A stretch of DNA of 64,000 nucleotides, from assembly GCF_049639735.1 (NCBI RefSeq), contig NZ_JBEVVA010000003.1, positions 1,674,001-1,738,000 on the forward strand, written 5' to 3'. The notes under the pieces are model-generated. The model saw only the letters and a list, made by a program, of their open reading frames with translations, was not told where the DNA came from and did not search any database. A program made the position numbers and the translations under genes. Positions 1-8,247 of this stretch are shown in pieces. The stretch comes from Elusimicrobium simillimum (GTDB lineage: Bacteria; Elusimicrobiota; Elusimicrobia; Elusimicrobiales; Elusimicrobiaceae). Within the stretch, counting starts at the first letter, position 1. Every line of letters starts with the position of its first letter.

Positions 1-140
1 TCGGACGCGACAAGGTCCAAACACTCTTTGCCGTCGCCGGCTTGATACACGCTGTAGCCCTCCATCTCAAGCAGGTCAGCCAGAGTTTCCCTTAAGTTTT
101 TGTCGTCGTCCACCACTAATACTTTTGCTTGTTTTTCCAT
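1..140 (-). CDS. Response regulator, N-terminal part of receiver domain (cut by window start)
   Basis: The first 46 codons are present. They read as a receiver (REC) domain: beta strand KVLVVDDD with the acidic pair that binds Mg2+, then an alpha helix (LRETLADLLEMEGY) and the start of strand 2. The phospho-acceptor Asp and any output domain lie outside the window, so its output (DNA binding, c-di-GMP, none) is unknown. The ATG lies 2 bases after the stop of the histidine kinase, and an AGAAGG Shine-Dalgarno sits inside the kinase's last codons, so the two are translationally linked and almost certainly partners. Confidence 0.9.
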   Translation of the reverse strand, partial: MEKQAKVLVVDDDKNLRETLADLLEMEGYSVYQAGDGKECLDLVAS

Positions 141-142
141 AA

Positions 143-1957
143 TTACCTTCTAAGATATATTTTAAACTTGGTGCCGCTGCCCTTTTCGCTCTCTACAAAC
201 ATTTTGCCTTTATTGTTGCCCACGGCTTTTTTAACCACAGCCAGGCCCAGGCCGGTGCCCCTTGCTTTGGTGGTAAAAAACGGCGTAAATATTTTAAGCA
301 GAGTGTCCTCACCCATGCCTACACCCTCGTCGCTTATGCAAATGCATACAACTTTTTTGCCTACTTTAGTGCCTATATTAAGCGTACCGCCGCTGGGCAT
401 AACTTCTACCGCGTTGCCTATAAGGTTGCGTAAAGCCTGCTTCATTTCCTCGGCGTCAATTTTAATAACGGCGCTTTGTTCGTCTAACAATGTTTCTACC
501 TTAATATTTTCCGGTACAGGCTGCGTGGCAATAAGCTCCTTAACATAAGTATTAAGGTCAACTTCAGTTAAAATTTGTTTTCTGTCGCGCGCGTAACCAA
601 GCACTTCTTCAACAATTCTGTTGGCTTGGCGGACCTCGCTGTCTATAATATTAAACTGCTTTTGCAGCTTGGGGTTTTCTTCACCCACAATAGCTTTAAT
701 AAGTTTAGAAGAATTGCTGATAACGGCAAGCGGATTTCTTATTTCATGGCTGATAATAGAAGCCAGCTCACCTATGGCGGCTAAACGTTCTTTTTTAACC
801 AGCGCGTCTGTGGCGCGGCCCAGCGCGCGGGTGCGTTCTTCCACCTTACGCTCAAGTATGGCGTTGGTGTCGGAAAGGTTTTTTTCCGCTTTTAAAATAT
901 CTTCACGCTGCTCCTTAAGAGACTGCGACATTTTTATAAACGCGCTAAACAAATCGCCCACTTCATTGTCAGGTATTTTGTCAATTTTAGGCAGGTAATC
1001 GTACTGGCCTTTACTAAGCGCGGCGGCGGCGTCTTCCAACAACTTCATAGGCTGCACAATAGGTTTAATAGCAACTTTACTTAATAGCAGCACAAATATT
1101 ATTACGCCCACAATCATACCAAGTACAATGTAAACGGATTCCGAGTTTTTGCTGATAATCCTGGTCCAGGTTTGCGAAGGCTGCTGCACATAAACTATCC
1201 AGCCTGTGGCGCTGATAACGCTGGTAGTTATAAGATGCTTTTTGCCGTCGCTAAACTTAGCCTCCACGCTGCGTTTGCCGTTCATAGATTTTAGCGCGTT
1301 TACAATATCTTCAGTTACCGGCGTGGAAGATGCTATAACATTGCCGTCCGTGGTAAAAATACCATAAAACATACCTTCCACAAAAATATCTTCTAAACTT
1401 TCCACCATTTCGGCCAGGCTGATGCGCGCTATAAGCACACCCTGTACTTTTTTATTTTCCATATAAGGAACAGAAATCACTATACTGTGCCTGCCGCCGC
1501 TTTCTGTCTTAATAACACCAATGTAATCTTCCCCTTTATTTAAAGAAAGATATTTAATAGCGTTAAGCTCGCCGTTGCGCCCTGTGGTAAGGTTAAGATT
1601 GCCTATAGCGTTCCTTATAACGCCTTTATTATCCATAAAAGCTATAGCGTTAATATCCTGCGGGTACATACCCATCATACTTTGCAGGTCACCCCTGTTA
1701 ATACCGGGGTGCTTAGCATACACATAATGAAAGTTTAAAAAAGAACGCAGCAAACCGCGTTTTTTACCAAAAAAGCTTCTTACCGTATTTTCCACAGTCA
1801 TGTTCATAAATGACTGTTTGTCAAAAAGTTCCGCCTTTATCATGCGGGAGTCTATAATAAACATATACGCCCCAAACACAATAACAGGTACCAGCGCTGT
1901 AATTAACAGCACCTTAACAATAGCGGTAAACAAACTTTTTGACTGGTGTCTTGACAT
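143..1957 (-). CDS. Membrane sensor histidine kinase with extracytoplasmic Cache-like domain
   Basis: 604-residue hybrid-free histidine kinase. Visible layout: transmembrane helix at about 12-35, a long extracytoplasmic region (about 38-268) with the look of a double Cache ligand-binding domain, a second transmembrane helix about 274-294, HAMP about 296-350, a coiled segment, then the HisKA helix with the phospho-acceptor His404 in SHEIRNP and a HATPase_c domain with N box (NLIGNAVE, about 511), G1 (DEGVGMG), F box and G2 (GTGLGLA). It should phosphorylate the response regulator that starts 2 bases downstream. It is the penultimate gene of the Tad run, suggesting that it senses an external signal for pilus or attachment control; that link is inference from position only. 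The ligand is not predictable. Confidence 0.93.
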   Translation of the reverse strand: MSRHQSKSLFTAIVKVLLITALVPVIVFGAYMFIIDSRMIKAELFDKQSFMNMTVENTVRSFFGKKRGLLRSFLNFHYVYAKHPGINRGDLQSMMGMYPQDINAIAFMDNKGVIRNAIGNLNLTTGRNGELNAIKYLSLNKGEDYIGVIKTESGGRHSIVISVPYMENKKVQGVLIARISLAEMVESLEDIFVEGMFYGIFTTDGNVIASSTPVTEDIVNALKSMNGKRSVEAKFSDGKKHLITTSVISATGWIVYVQQPSQTWTRIISKNSESVYIVLGMIVGVIIFVLLLSKVAIKPIVQPMKLLEDAAAALSKGQYDYLPKIDKIPDNEVGDLFSAFIKMSQSLKEQREDILKAEKNLSDTNAILERKVEERTRALGRATDALVKKERLAAIGELASIISHEIRNPLAVISNSSKLIKAIVGEENPKLQKQFNIIDSEVRQANRIVEEVLGYARDRKQILTEVDLNTYVKELIATQPVPENIKVETLLDEQSAVIKIDAEEMKQALRNLIGNAVEVMPSGGTLNIGTKVGKKVVCICISDEGVGMGEDTLLKIFTPFFTTKARGTGLGLAVVKKAVGNNKGKMFVESEKGSGTKFKIYLRR

Positions 1958-1974
1958 AGTTCTTTAATATATAA

Positions 1975-1992
1975 GGGGGCACTAATGCCCCC
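1975..1992 (-). terminator. GC hairpin between lipoprotein gene and histidine kinase
   Basis: Perfect 7-bp stem (GGGGGCA / TGCCCCC) with a 4-base loop. On the minus strand it is followed by a T/A tract (TTATATATT), so it may act as a partial terminator that lowers expression of the kinase pair relative to the upstream Tad genes. The T tract is interrupted, so full termination is doubtful. Confidence 0.45.
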
Positions 1993-2022
1993 TGAAAAAA
2001 CAAAATATTTTATTTTGCCCGT

Positions 2023-2994
2023 TTAGCAGCTGCCGGGGTTAACAGCCGGGGCGCCGGGTGCGGCGCCAGGCGCAGTGGGGCTAAGAAACTCTAAGCCCTT
2101 TACCTGGCCGACAGAGCCAAAGTCAAGCACTGTTCTGCCTTCCCACAGGAAAGACGGCGAACCGCTTACCCTAAACTCTTGCGAATACTTAGCGTCCTGC
2201 TGCAACATTTTTACGCCTTCGTCCCATTTGGATGTGACATTGTTCACGGGTATGCCCGCGGCTTTTAAAGCAACATCCCATCTGGAAGAAATGTAGTTTT
2301 TATTTCTTTCCTCAAGATACTTCCATAATTTTGAAGGATAGTATTTCTGTATAATCAATTGTCTTACGTTTTCTTCCCATTCAGCCGGGCCGTGCAAACT
2401 TCTAAAATCGCCGTTGCCCATATCGGTAACAATATAGCGCAGTTTTATTTTAATATCTTTGCCTATTTTACCGGCTTTTTGCGCGTCTATAACTTTATTT
2501 TCCGCCATAGCGCCGTAAGGGCACTGTGACATGACAAAAATTTCCAGTGTGTTAGACTGTAATTTTTTGTCCATATATATACCCTTTCTTGTCTGGCGTT
2601 CAAATACTATAAAGTCACCGTGTGTTTTGATATAACCCGCTTTAATATGTTCGTTAAAAGCGGCCATGGTGGCTTCATTCTTTTTAATAAGATATAAAGG
2701 CATATAGCTCATATCAAGACCGGCATATTCAGGAGCGTCTTTAGCTAAAGCATAATCAACTTTTGTAATGTTGGCGGGCGCTTTGGCAAACATTTCAAGC
2801 CCGCGCGTAAGCGCCGGGTCTTCCATACCGGTGCCGGGTGAAACCGGGGTTTCTATAATAACCATATCAAAAGGAACCGCCGCCACTTCTTCCGTCACAT
2901 TAGGCGTGGCGGACGCTGTTGTTGTTTGGGCCGTTTTAGAGCAAGCGCCAAAAACAAATACTAACGCGAGTAAAAGTAATGTTGTCTTTTTCAT
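2023..2994 (-). CDS. Lipoprotein with thioredoxin-like (DsbA/DsbG-type) domain, single-cysteine CPYG motif
   Basis: 323 residues. A lipoprotein signal peptide ends in the lipobox FGAC with lipidation at Cys18, followed by a Thr/Ala linker. The C-terminal half (from about 150) begins with a strand and MSQCPYGAMAEN, i.e. a thioredoxin-type active site reduced to one cysteine (Cys158, CPYG instead of CxxC), and has the SGSPS segment near 275 expected for the cis-proline loop. Family knowledge: such domains handle thiols in the periplasm; with one Cys it could be a reductase/isomerase variant or a structural domain. A lone Cys ends the protein after a Pro/Gly/Ala-rich tail, an odd feature that might partner Cys158. 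It lies in the Tad run, so folding of a cysteine-rich surface protein encoded upstream is one possible job (inference). Confidence 0.75.
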   Translation of the reverse strand: MKKTTLLLLALVFVFGACSKTAQTTTASATPNVTEEVAAVPFDMVIIETPVSPGTGMEDPALTRGLEMFAKAPANITKVDYALAKDAPEYAGLDMSYMPLYLIKKNEATMAAFNEHIKAGYIKTHGDFIVFERQTRKGIYMDKKLQSNTLEIFVMSQCPYGAMAENKVIDAQKAGKIGKDIKIKLRYIVTDMGNGDFRSLHGPAEWEENVRQLIIQKYYPSKLWKYLEERNKNYISSRWDVALKAAGIPVNNVTSKWDEGVKMLQQDAKYSQEFRVSGSPSFLWEGRTVLDFGSVGQVKGLEFLSPTAPGAAPGAPAVNPGSC

Positions 2995-3005
2995 TTTAGT
3001 TTAAC

Positions 3006-3281
3006 CTATTTATCTTCCAAATCCATTCTAAAGCCTTTAAGGCCTATAGCGCAAAGAAGGTTATAAACAAAGCCGCCCACCACAGCGCAAACCATAAGGA
3101 TAAGCGTCCTTACCACGGCCATGGCCACGGCGGACATAATTAACCCAAAAACTGAAGTGGAGGTCTGGTTGCCGCCAAAAATATTTATGAGCCCCCATAT
3201 AAGCATAACCGCAAATACCGCTATCGGTAATGCGGAGAAAAGCATTGACATAATACTTACTTTTTTAATTTCTATTCTCAT
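3006..3281 (-). CDS. Small two-helix membrane protein, function unknown
   Basis: About 91 residues from the ATG at 3281, chosen because AGGAG lies 7 bases upstream; a longer reading to 3317 has no ribosome site. Two hydrophobic segments (about 12-35 and 45-75) flank a short Gly/Asn/Thr loop, with a basic N-terminus (MRIEIKKVS) and acidic C-terminus (DLEDK). The pattern recalls the DUF3566 family of small transmembrane proteins but I am not certain. It sits between the HAMP sensor and the thioredoxin-fold lipoprotein in the Tad run. Confidence 0.7.
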   Translation of the reverse strand: MRIEIKKVSIMSMLFSALPIAVFAVMLIWGLINIFGGNQTSTSVFGLIMSAVAMAVVRTLILMVCAVVGGFVYNLLCAIGLKGFRMDLEDK

Positions 3282-3322
3282 AGTTAATCTCCTCAAAGCT
3301 ATATCTAAATAATACAATTTTT

Positions 3323-4429
3323 TTATTTTTCAGGCTCAAGTACTATCATTGTTCTTGCGTTGTTTTCCGCGCTGGGCAGCTGCACGGCCCTAATTATAAA
3401 TTTACCGTCGCCTACGGACGCTTCCCCTTTGTACACTTTACCCGGGGTATCCATTGCTTTGCCAATAATTTCTATTATCTGGCTTTGCTGCCCGTCAAAA
3501 ATATCTAACAGGTGCAGCGGGCCGTCTTTTTTAACAGAAATTTCAAAGTTGGCAAACATAATATTGTTGTCATTATCCACCACTAAAGCTCTGGAACCTT
3601 TGGAAATAGCTACCGCAAGCAGCGCCTTCCACCAAAGCTGCTCAACGTCTTTTTTCTTTTTGGATTGTGACTCAATACCTTTAAATTCTTTTTTAACGCG
3701 ACCCAAAAGCTCTGTCACAGCGGAGGCCACGTCGCCTATTTCGTCGTTACGGTTTTTAAAATTAAGTTTTAAATCTTTTAAAGAAACCGTTTCAACCGCG
3801 CCTCTTAGGTTAACTAAAGGGCTGACTATTTTTGCGTATATGAAAATATACAAAATACCGCCCATCAAAATCATAATAATAAACGTGCTGTAGGCGTATT
3901 TTACCAGCGCGTCATTAACCAATTGCTTGGCCGACACTCTGGACACTTGTATATTAACCACGCCTATAAGCTCGTTTTGCGCGGCGCGCAGCGGGAACGC
4001 CATATCATAATAATTGCCGTTGCCGTACATTACTGTTTTTACCACGCCCCTGTTAAACGCCTGCACTACGGCGCCTGTGGCAAAAATATCCTCCGCTCTG
4101 GCGTCATCATAAGTCTTTTTAATCAAACTGCCGTCGCGGTGCCAGCGGATGGAAGCGTCGCTGTTAAGGTAAATTATGCCCTGTATACGGTCGTCCGTTC
4201 TTATCCAGTTATTCATTAACTGCAGTTCGTCAAAGGTAATCAAGCCCGGCTGTGAGGCAAGGCCGTGCGCCATTACAGAAGCGCGTGAACGCACTTCCTC
4301 GGCAATTTCATTTTGAAGCTTGTGGTCAAACATAAAGTTGAACAAGTTGTAAAAGAACAGCCCCCCCATTATAATTACATATAAGGCGGTAGCGGCAAAA
4401 CAGACAAACCACTTTAAGCTAAGCTTCAT
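3323..4429 (-). CDS. HAMP-domain membrane sensor with PAS-like C-terminal domain and no kinase
   Basis: 368 residues: transmembrane helix about 8-32, an extracytoplasmic sensing region of about 145 residues, a second transmembrane helix about 178-200, HAMP about 200-250, then a short basic/coiled stretch and a compact C-terminal domain (about 268-368) that has PAS character (ALVVDNDNNIMFANFEIS, then a strand-rich end). No HisKA, HATPase, GGDEF or methyl-accepting signature is present, so it looks like a sensor without a catalytic output, perhaps acting by contact with the neighbouring kinase or pilus ATPase. The ATG follows directly on the stop of the TPR gene (TAAATG), implying coupled translation. 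Confidence 0.75.
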   Translation of the reverse strand: MKLSLKWFVCFAATALYVIIMGGLFFYNLFNFMFDHKLQNEIAEEVRSRASVMAHGLASQPGLITFDELQLMNNWIRTDDRIQGIIYLNSDASIRWHRDGSLIKKTYDDARAEDIFATGAVVQAFNRGVVKTVMYGNGNYYDMAFPLRAAQNELIGVVNIQVSRVSAKQLVNDALVKYAYSTFIIMILMGGILYIFIYAKIVSPLVNLRGAVETVSLKDLKLNFKNRNDEIGDVASAVTELLGRVKKEFKGIESQSKKKKDVEQLWWKALLAVAISKGSRALVVDNDNNIMFANFEISVKKDGPLHLLDIFDGQQSQIIEIIGKAMDTPGKVYKGEASVGDGKFIIRAVQLPSAENNARTMIVLEPEK

Positions 4430-5731
4430 TTATCTTACCTCCAACATTTCCTGCACTCTTCTTAAGCCCTGTTCAGCGTCTGAGTTACCCGGGTCAAGCT
4501 GGCGGGCGGCCGTCCATTCTTTACGCGCGGTTTCGTAGTCCTCGTCGTTAAAAGCGCGGGCGCCTCTTGTGTACGCTTCCTGCGAAAGTCTTCTGTTTTC
4601 CTCAGACACTCTGGCGGAATCTACCGTGGGCAGCGGGGCCTTAAAGTCAGGCTCCTCTATAATAGGTTTAAATTCATCCGGCTCCACAGGCGTTGTATCG
4701 GGCGTCTTGGTGCCTGTTGTGGTTTTGGTGGTGGTTTTCTTAGGCGCCAATTTAGCGTTTCTGGCTTTTTTGATAGCGTTATCTAACGGCGCGGAGTCAT
4801 ACCCCCACTGCTTGGCGGCCTGCCAGTTGGCAATGGCGTTATCATACTTACCCGCGTAGTAATTTCTGTTGCCGGAGTCCACGTAACCTTGCGCGATTTC
4901 CGTCCTAAGCTGTGAGGCAAATTTTTGCGCTTTAGGCTCGCCGGGCTGTATTTTTAAAGCTTTGTCAAAAGCGTTGTAAGCGGCAAGATATTTGCCGTTG
5001 GCGTAATTTTCAGCGCCCTCTTTCATGGCGGCCTGCAGCTGCGTATCTTTAATCTGTTTTTCAGTCTTGGTAATTTTGTTTACCAGGCCTGTGTCAGATT
5101 TTTTTATAAGCAAAGCGCTGTACCACTGGTCCAAAGCTTTGTCGTAATCTTTAGCGGCGTAGGCTTCGTCGCCGCGGCGTTCGTGCTCAACGGCTATTTC
5201 TTTATCAATTTTGGCTATCCAGTTTCTGGCGGCGCCGTTGCTTGGCTGTATGGCTAAAATTTCTTCAAATTTTCTGTTGGCCTCAACCAGTCTGCCAAGT
5301 TCGTAAAGGCGCTGGCCCTCGGCGGTTTTGGCGGCGACAATTTCAGCCTCGCTAACCGTACCGTAGGTGCCCATGCGGTGCGCTTGCTCGGCCAAAGTAC
5401 GCGCGTTTTTAAATTCCGGGTCAACCGCTAAAATTGCCTGAGCCAGTTCCTGCGCGCGCTGATAGTCGCCGCGGCGGTAAAATGTGTAGGCGTTTTCATA
5501 TACCACGCCAAGAGTATAGTTTTGTATTCTTTGCTTTTCTAACTGTATGGTGGAAAGATACTGTTTTTTATCTTCCACATTGTTCATGGTGCCCAAAGAG
5601 AATCTGGTAAGGTCCAGTATCATACCGTTTTCTTTACCCCTGGTTCTAAGTCTCTCCTGGGCAAAAACGGCGGAGCTTACAAAACATACCGCTAAAACCG
5701 TGCTTACTGTTAATATTATTTTTTTATTCAT
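4430..5731 (-). CDS. Secreted TPR-repeat protein of the Tad locus (TadD-like role)
   Basis: 433 residues. A signal peptide (about 1-25, ending VFAQ) is followed by repeated helix pairs with TPR spacing (for example YRRGDYQRAQELAQAILAVD, YAAKDYDKALDQWYSALL, YANGKYLAAYNAFDKALK, YYAGKYDNAIANWQAAKQ), then a Lys/Thr/Pro-rich linker (about 332-375) and a final repeat near 395-430. Tad systems usually include a TPR protein, TadD, which helps assemble the secretin; position directly after TadC supports that analogy. It lacks the Cys lipobox of many TadD proteins, so it is probably soluble in the periplasm rather than lipid anchored. Confidence 0.82.
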   Translation of the reverse strand: MNKKIILTVSTVLAVCFVSSAVFAQERLRTRGKENGMILDLTRFSLGTMNNVEDKKQYLSTIQLEKQRIQNYTLGVVYENAYTFYRRGDYQRAQELAQAILAVDPEFKNARTLAEQAHRMGTYGTVSEAEIVAAKTAEGQRLYELGRLVEANRKFEEILAIQPSNGAARNWIAKIDKEIAVEHERRGDEAYAAKDYDKALDQWYSALLIKKSDTGLVNKITKTEKQIKDTQLQAAMKEGAENYANGKYLAAYNAFDKALKIQPGEPKAQKFASQLRTEIAQGYVDSGNRNYYAGKYDNAIANWQAAKQWGYDSAPLDNAIKKARNAKLAPKKTTTKTTTGTKTPDTTPVEPDEFKPIIEEPDFKAPLPTVDSARVSEENRRLSQEAYTRGARAFNDEDYETARKEWTAARQLDPGNSDAEQGLRRVQEMLEVR

Positions 5732-5749
5732 AAAAACCTCAAAGTTATG

Positions 5750-6628
5750 TTAAAAACCTATGCCGCCGCTTGAAATAAGACTGCTGGCCATAGGCGCTAA
5801 AATTAAAATAAAAACCGTAGGAAAAATAAATAAAAATAACGGCATCAACATCTTTGTGCTTGCCTGCGCGGCCAGCTTTTCCGCTTTATTTAACCTTCTA
5901 AAACGTAAGTCTATAGAGAAATTTCTTAACAAATCTACCAAACTTGTACCCAGCTCGTCCGACTGTATAATAAGCCCCACAAACGAGCGTATTTCCTGCA
6001 CGTTTGTTCTGGCGGCAAGACGCTCCAGCGCCTCGCGCCTGGAGTAGCCCAGTTTAACTTCCTGAAGCATTTTTTCAAGCTCTTCCTCTAAAACTGTTTT
6101 TTCTTTGGCTATTTTTATAATTCTGTCCGCAGCCGTCATGTAGTCCAGGCCGGACTCGATAATAAGCGCCATAAGGTCAACCGTGGTAGAAAAGTTGCCC
6201 AAAATATTGCGCTGGCGCTGTTGTATTTTAGAATTAATTAAAGCCGTGGGAATATAAAAACCCAACGGTATACATATAAATGAAAACACTATGCTTTGAA
6301 ACAATAAAAATGTAATTATAGGCAACAATATGGCGCCCGCTATCTTTTGGTATAATAAATCCACCGGCAAAGGTTTCTCGGGGCTGCCAAGTAAAAGATG
6401 CTGCTGTTCAAGCGATTTTTCCAGCTTAAAAGCCTCTAAAACATACAAACATAATTTACCCCATAAAGTATTCTCTTTAATAGAGGCAAAGCTGGACGTG
6501 GCTTTAGCGCGCCTGGCCTGAATGTCCGTGACTTCCATGCCCTTTTCTTCGGGGCTGAAAATCATTATGACGGCCACGAATGTGGCAAACACGCCTATAA
6601 GTAAACAAATATTAAGAAATACTGTCAT
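5750..6628 (-). CDS. tadC: Tad pilus inner-membrane platform protein TadC
   Basis: 292 residues with a type II secretion system F (T2SSF) domain. Transmembrane helix near the N-terminus (about 3-24), a pair about 108-150, the cytoplasmic helical T2SSF domain (LMALIIESGLDYMTAADRI ... LGYSRREALERLAARTNVQEI) and a C-terminal hydrophobic hairpin ending in GGIGF. TadB and TadC form the platform that the TadA ATPase turns during Flp pilus growth. It follows tadB by 3 bases in the usual tadA-tadB-tadC order. Confidence 0.9.
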   Translation of the reverse strand: MTVFLNICLLIGVFATFVAVIMIFSPEEKGMEVTDIQARRAKATSSFASIKENTLWGKLCLYVLEAFKLEKSLEQQHLLLGSPEKPLPVDLLYQKIAGAILLPIITFLLFQSIVFSFICIPLGFYIPTALINSKIQQRQRNILGNFSTTVDLMALIIESGLDYMTAADRIIKIAKEKTVLEEELEKMLQEVKLGYSRREALERLAARTNVQEIRSFVGLIIQSDELGTSLVDLLRNFSIDLRFRRLNKAEKLAAQASTKMLMPLFLFIFPTVFILILAPMASSLISSGGIGF

Positions 6629-6631
6629 AAG

Positions 6632-8239
6632 TTATACCTTTATCTCCCCAATTTTGCTGATCATCTTCATACCAATCATAATCCAGATAAAGCAGAACAG
6701 CAGCAGAAAGAACCCGATACCCGTGGAATAAAAAGCAAACATTTCGTCCGGCCTGAACAGAAACATAACACCCACCATCAGCCACGGCATCAAGCTGACC
6801 ACAATGGACTGTATTCTCTGCTGCGCCGTCATGGACTGAAGCTTATCTTCTAACTTACTTTCTTCTCTGATTGTTTCAACTATACGTTCAAAAATCTTTG
6901 TTAAATTACCGCCCACCTGGCGCTGTAAAATAATAGCTTTAATCATGTAGGACAACATTCTGTTTTCTATACGGTCTTCCATAGTTTCAAGCGCTGCCTC
7001 AAACGACGCGCCCAACTGGTAGTTTTTAATAACAAGGCCAAACTCGTCCGATATAGGCGGTTTCATGTCTTTAGAAACCATTTCAAAAGCCTGCACAATG
7101 TCCATACCCGCCTTAAGTGAGTTAGACAGTAAAATTAGAGAGTCCATAAGCTGCGAACTTATTTTGCTGCCTCTAAACTGCTTCATCCTCTTAAGCACAA
7201 AACCCGGCATGTTTTTACCAAGATATACGCCTACGCCCGTAACAATTAAAAACGCTATAACACCGGTAAACCCGCCCATCGCAAAGCCAAAGAGTAAACC
7301 AAAAAACGCGAAGAACAGCACCGTGCCTATAACAATATATTTAACGTTAACAGCTATAAACTGCCTGTTAAAATCTTCCGCCCAGGTGTTGGTACGCTTC
7401 ATATATTTATCTATTGAAGCGCTGATTTGGTCCTCAGTCTCCATTATGTAATAAAGCGTGCCAAAAAATACCACCACGGTGCCTATCATCATTAAAATAA
7501 GAGCAAAATTATTACGTGTTCTAAGCTGGGTGTAGGAGTTAGGATCGGGGACAAGAGGCAGCGGGTCCATAAAAAACTGCCCGTAAAAGTTGTTTGCAAG
7601 CATAGCCACGGCAACGGCCGATAATCTAAACTTATCCTCGCGCTCTACTGAAGAACCCGCGAACGCTGAAACGGTAGAGTCCATTTCATTATTAATAAGC
7701 TCTAAGGTAGGTATTAAACTTCTGGCTCTGCCCTCAAAAGAATTGCTTACGCTGTAAGATGTTTTGCCCACTTTAATAGGCGTGTTAAGCTTGTCTATTG
7801 AAGACACAAACTGCGCGCGCTGCTTCATGTAAGAATCCGCCAGTTTGTCCGGCGTGGAAATATACTTAGGGTCAAACATTTGCTCGGTATTTTTTAAATA
7901 CTCAATAATGTTGGCCAAGGCTATCATCCATACGTCCGCTTCATTCTGCGTTTTTTGGTCTTTTTGGTTAAACGCTACGGCGCGTTCTTCCATTTTGGGA
8001 AGCTCGGTAAGCAGCCACTGCGGCGGGGTAATGGGTTTATCCTCGCTGCCGCCGCACGCTGATGATAATGTGTAAGACTTGTTGGCGACCGGTATTTTAG
8101 GGTCTAAAAACCTGTATAAAATATATGTTCTTTCACGCGCGCAGGAAACTATGCGCTGCTCTTCACTGCTAAAAGCGGCGGCCCTGGCAAATGTGCTGAG
8201 TAAAACGGCGCATAACGTTAAGAATAATATTTTTTTCAT
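6632..8239 (-). CDS. tadB: Tad pilus platform protein TadB with a secreted N-terminal extension
   Basis: 535 residues, against about 300-330 for a usual TadB. The C-terminal 300 residues hold the normal design: transmembrane segments (about 245-265, 300-345), the T2SSF domain (LMDSLILLSNSLKAGMDIVQ ... RQVGGNLTKIFERI) and two C-terminal helices. Ahead of this is a cleavable-looking signal peptide (1-20, LLSTFARA) and about 220 residues with a Cys pair that would lie in the periplasm, then the first true membrane helix. I recognise no family in the extension. It could contact the secretin or the TPR protein. The reading frame is open across the junction, with no sign of a fused start. Confidence 0.88.
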   Translation of the reverse strand: MKKILFLTLCAVLLSTFARAAAFSSEEQRIVSCARERTYILYRFLDPKIPVANKSYTLSSACGGSEDKPITPPQWLLTELPKMEERAVAFNQKDQKTQNEADVWMIALANIIEYLKNTEQMFDPKYISTPDKLADSYMKQRAQFVSSIDKLNTPIKVGKTSYSVSNSFEGRARSLIPTLELINNEMDSTVSAFAGSSVEREDKFRLSAVAVAMLANNFYGQFFMDPLPLVPDPNSYTQLRTRNNFALILMMIGTVVVFFGTLYYIMETEDQISASIDKYMKRTNTWAEDFNRQFIAVNVKYIVIGTVLFFAFFGLLFGFAMGGFTGVIAFLIVTGVGVYLGKNMPGFVLKRMKQFRGSKISSQLMDSLILLSNSLKAGMDIVQAFEMVSKDMKPPISDEFGLVIKNYQLGASFEAALETMEDRIENRMLSYMIKAIILQRQVGGNLTKIFERIVETIREESKLEDKLQSMTAQQRIQSIVVSLMPWLMVGVMFLFRPDEMFAFYSTGIGFFLLLFCFIWIMIGMKMISKIGEIKV

Positions 8240-8247
8240 TAATTAAC

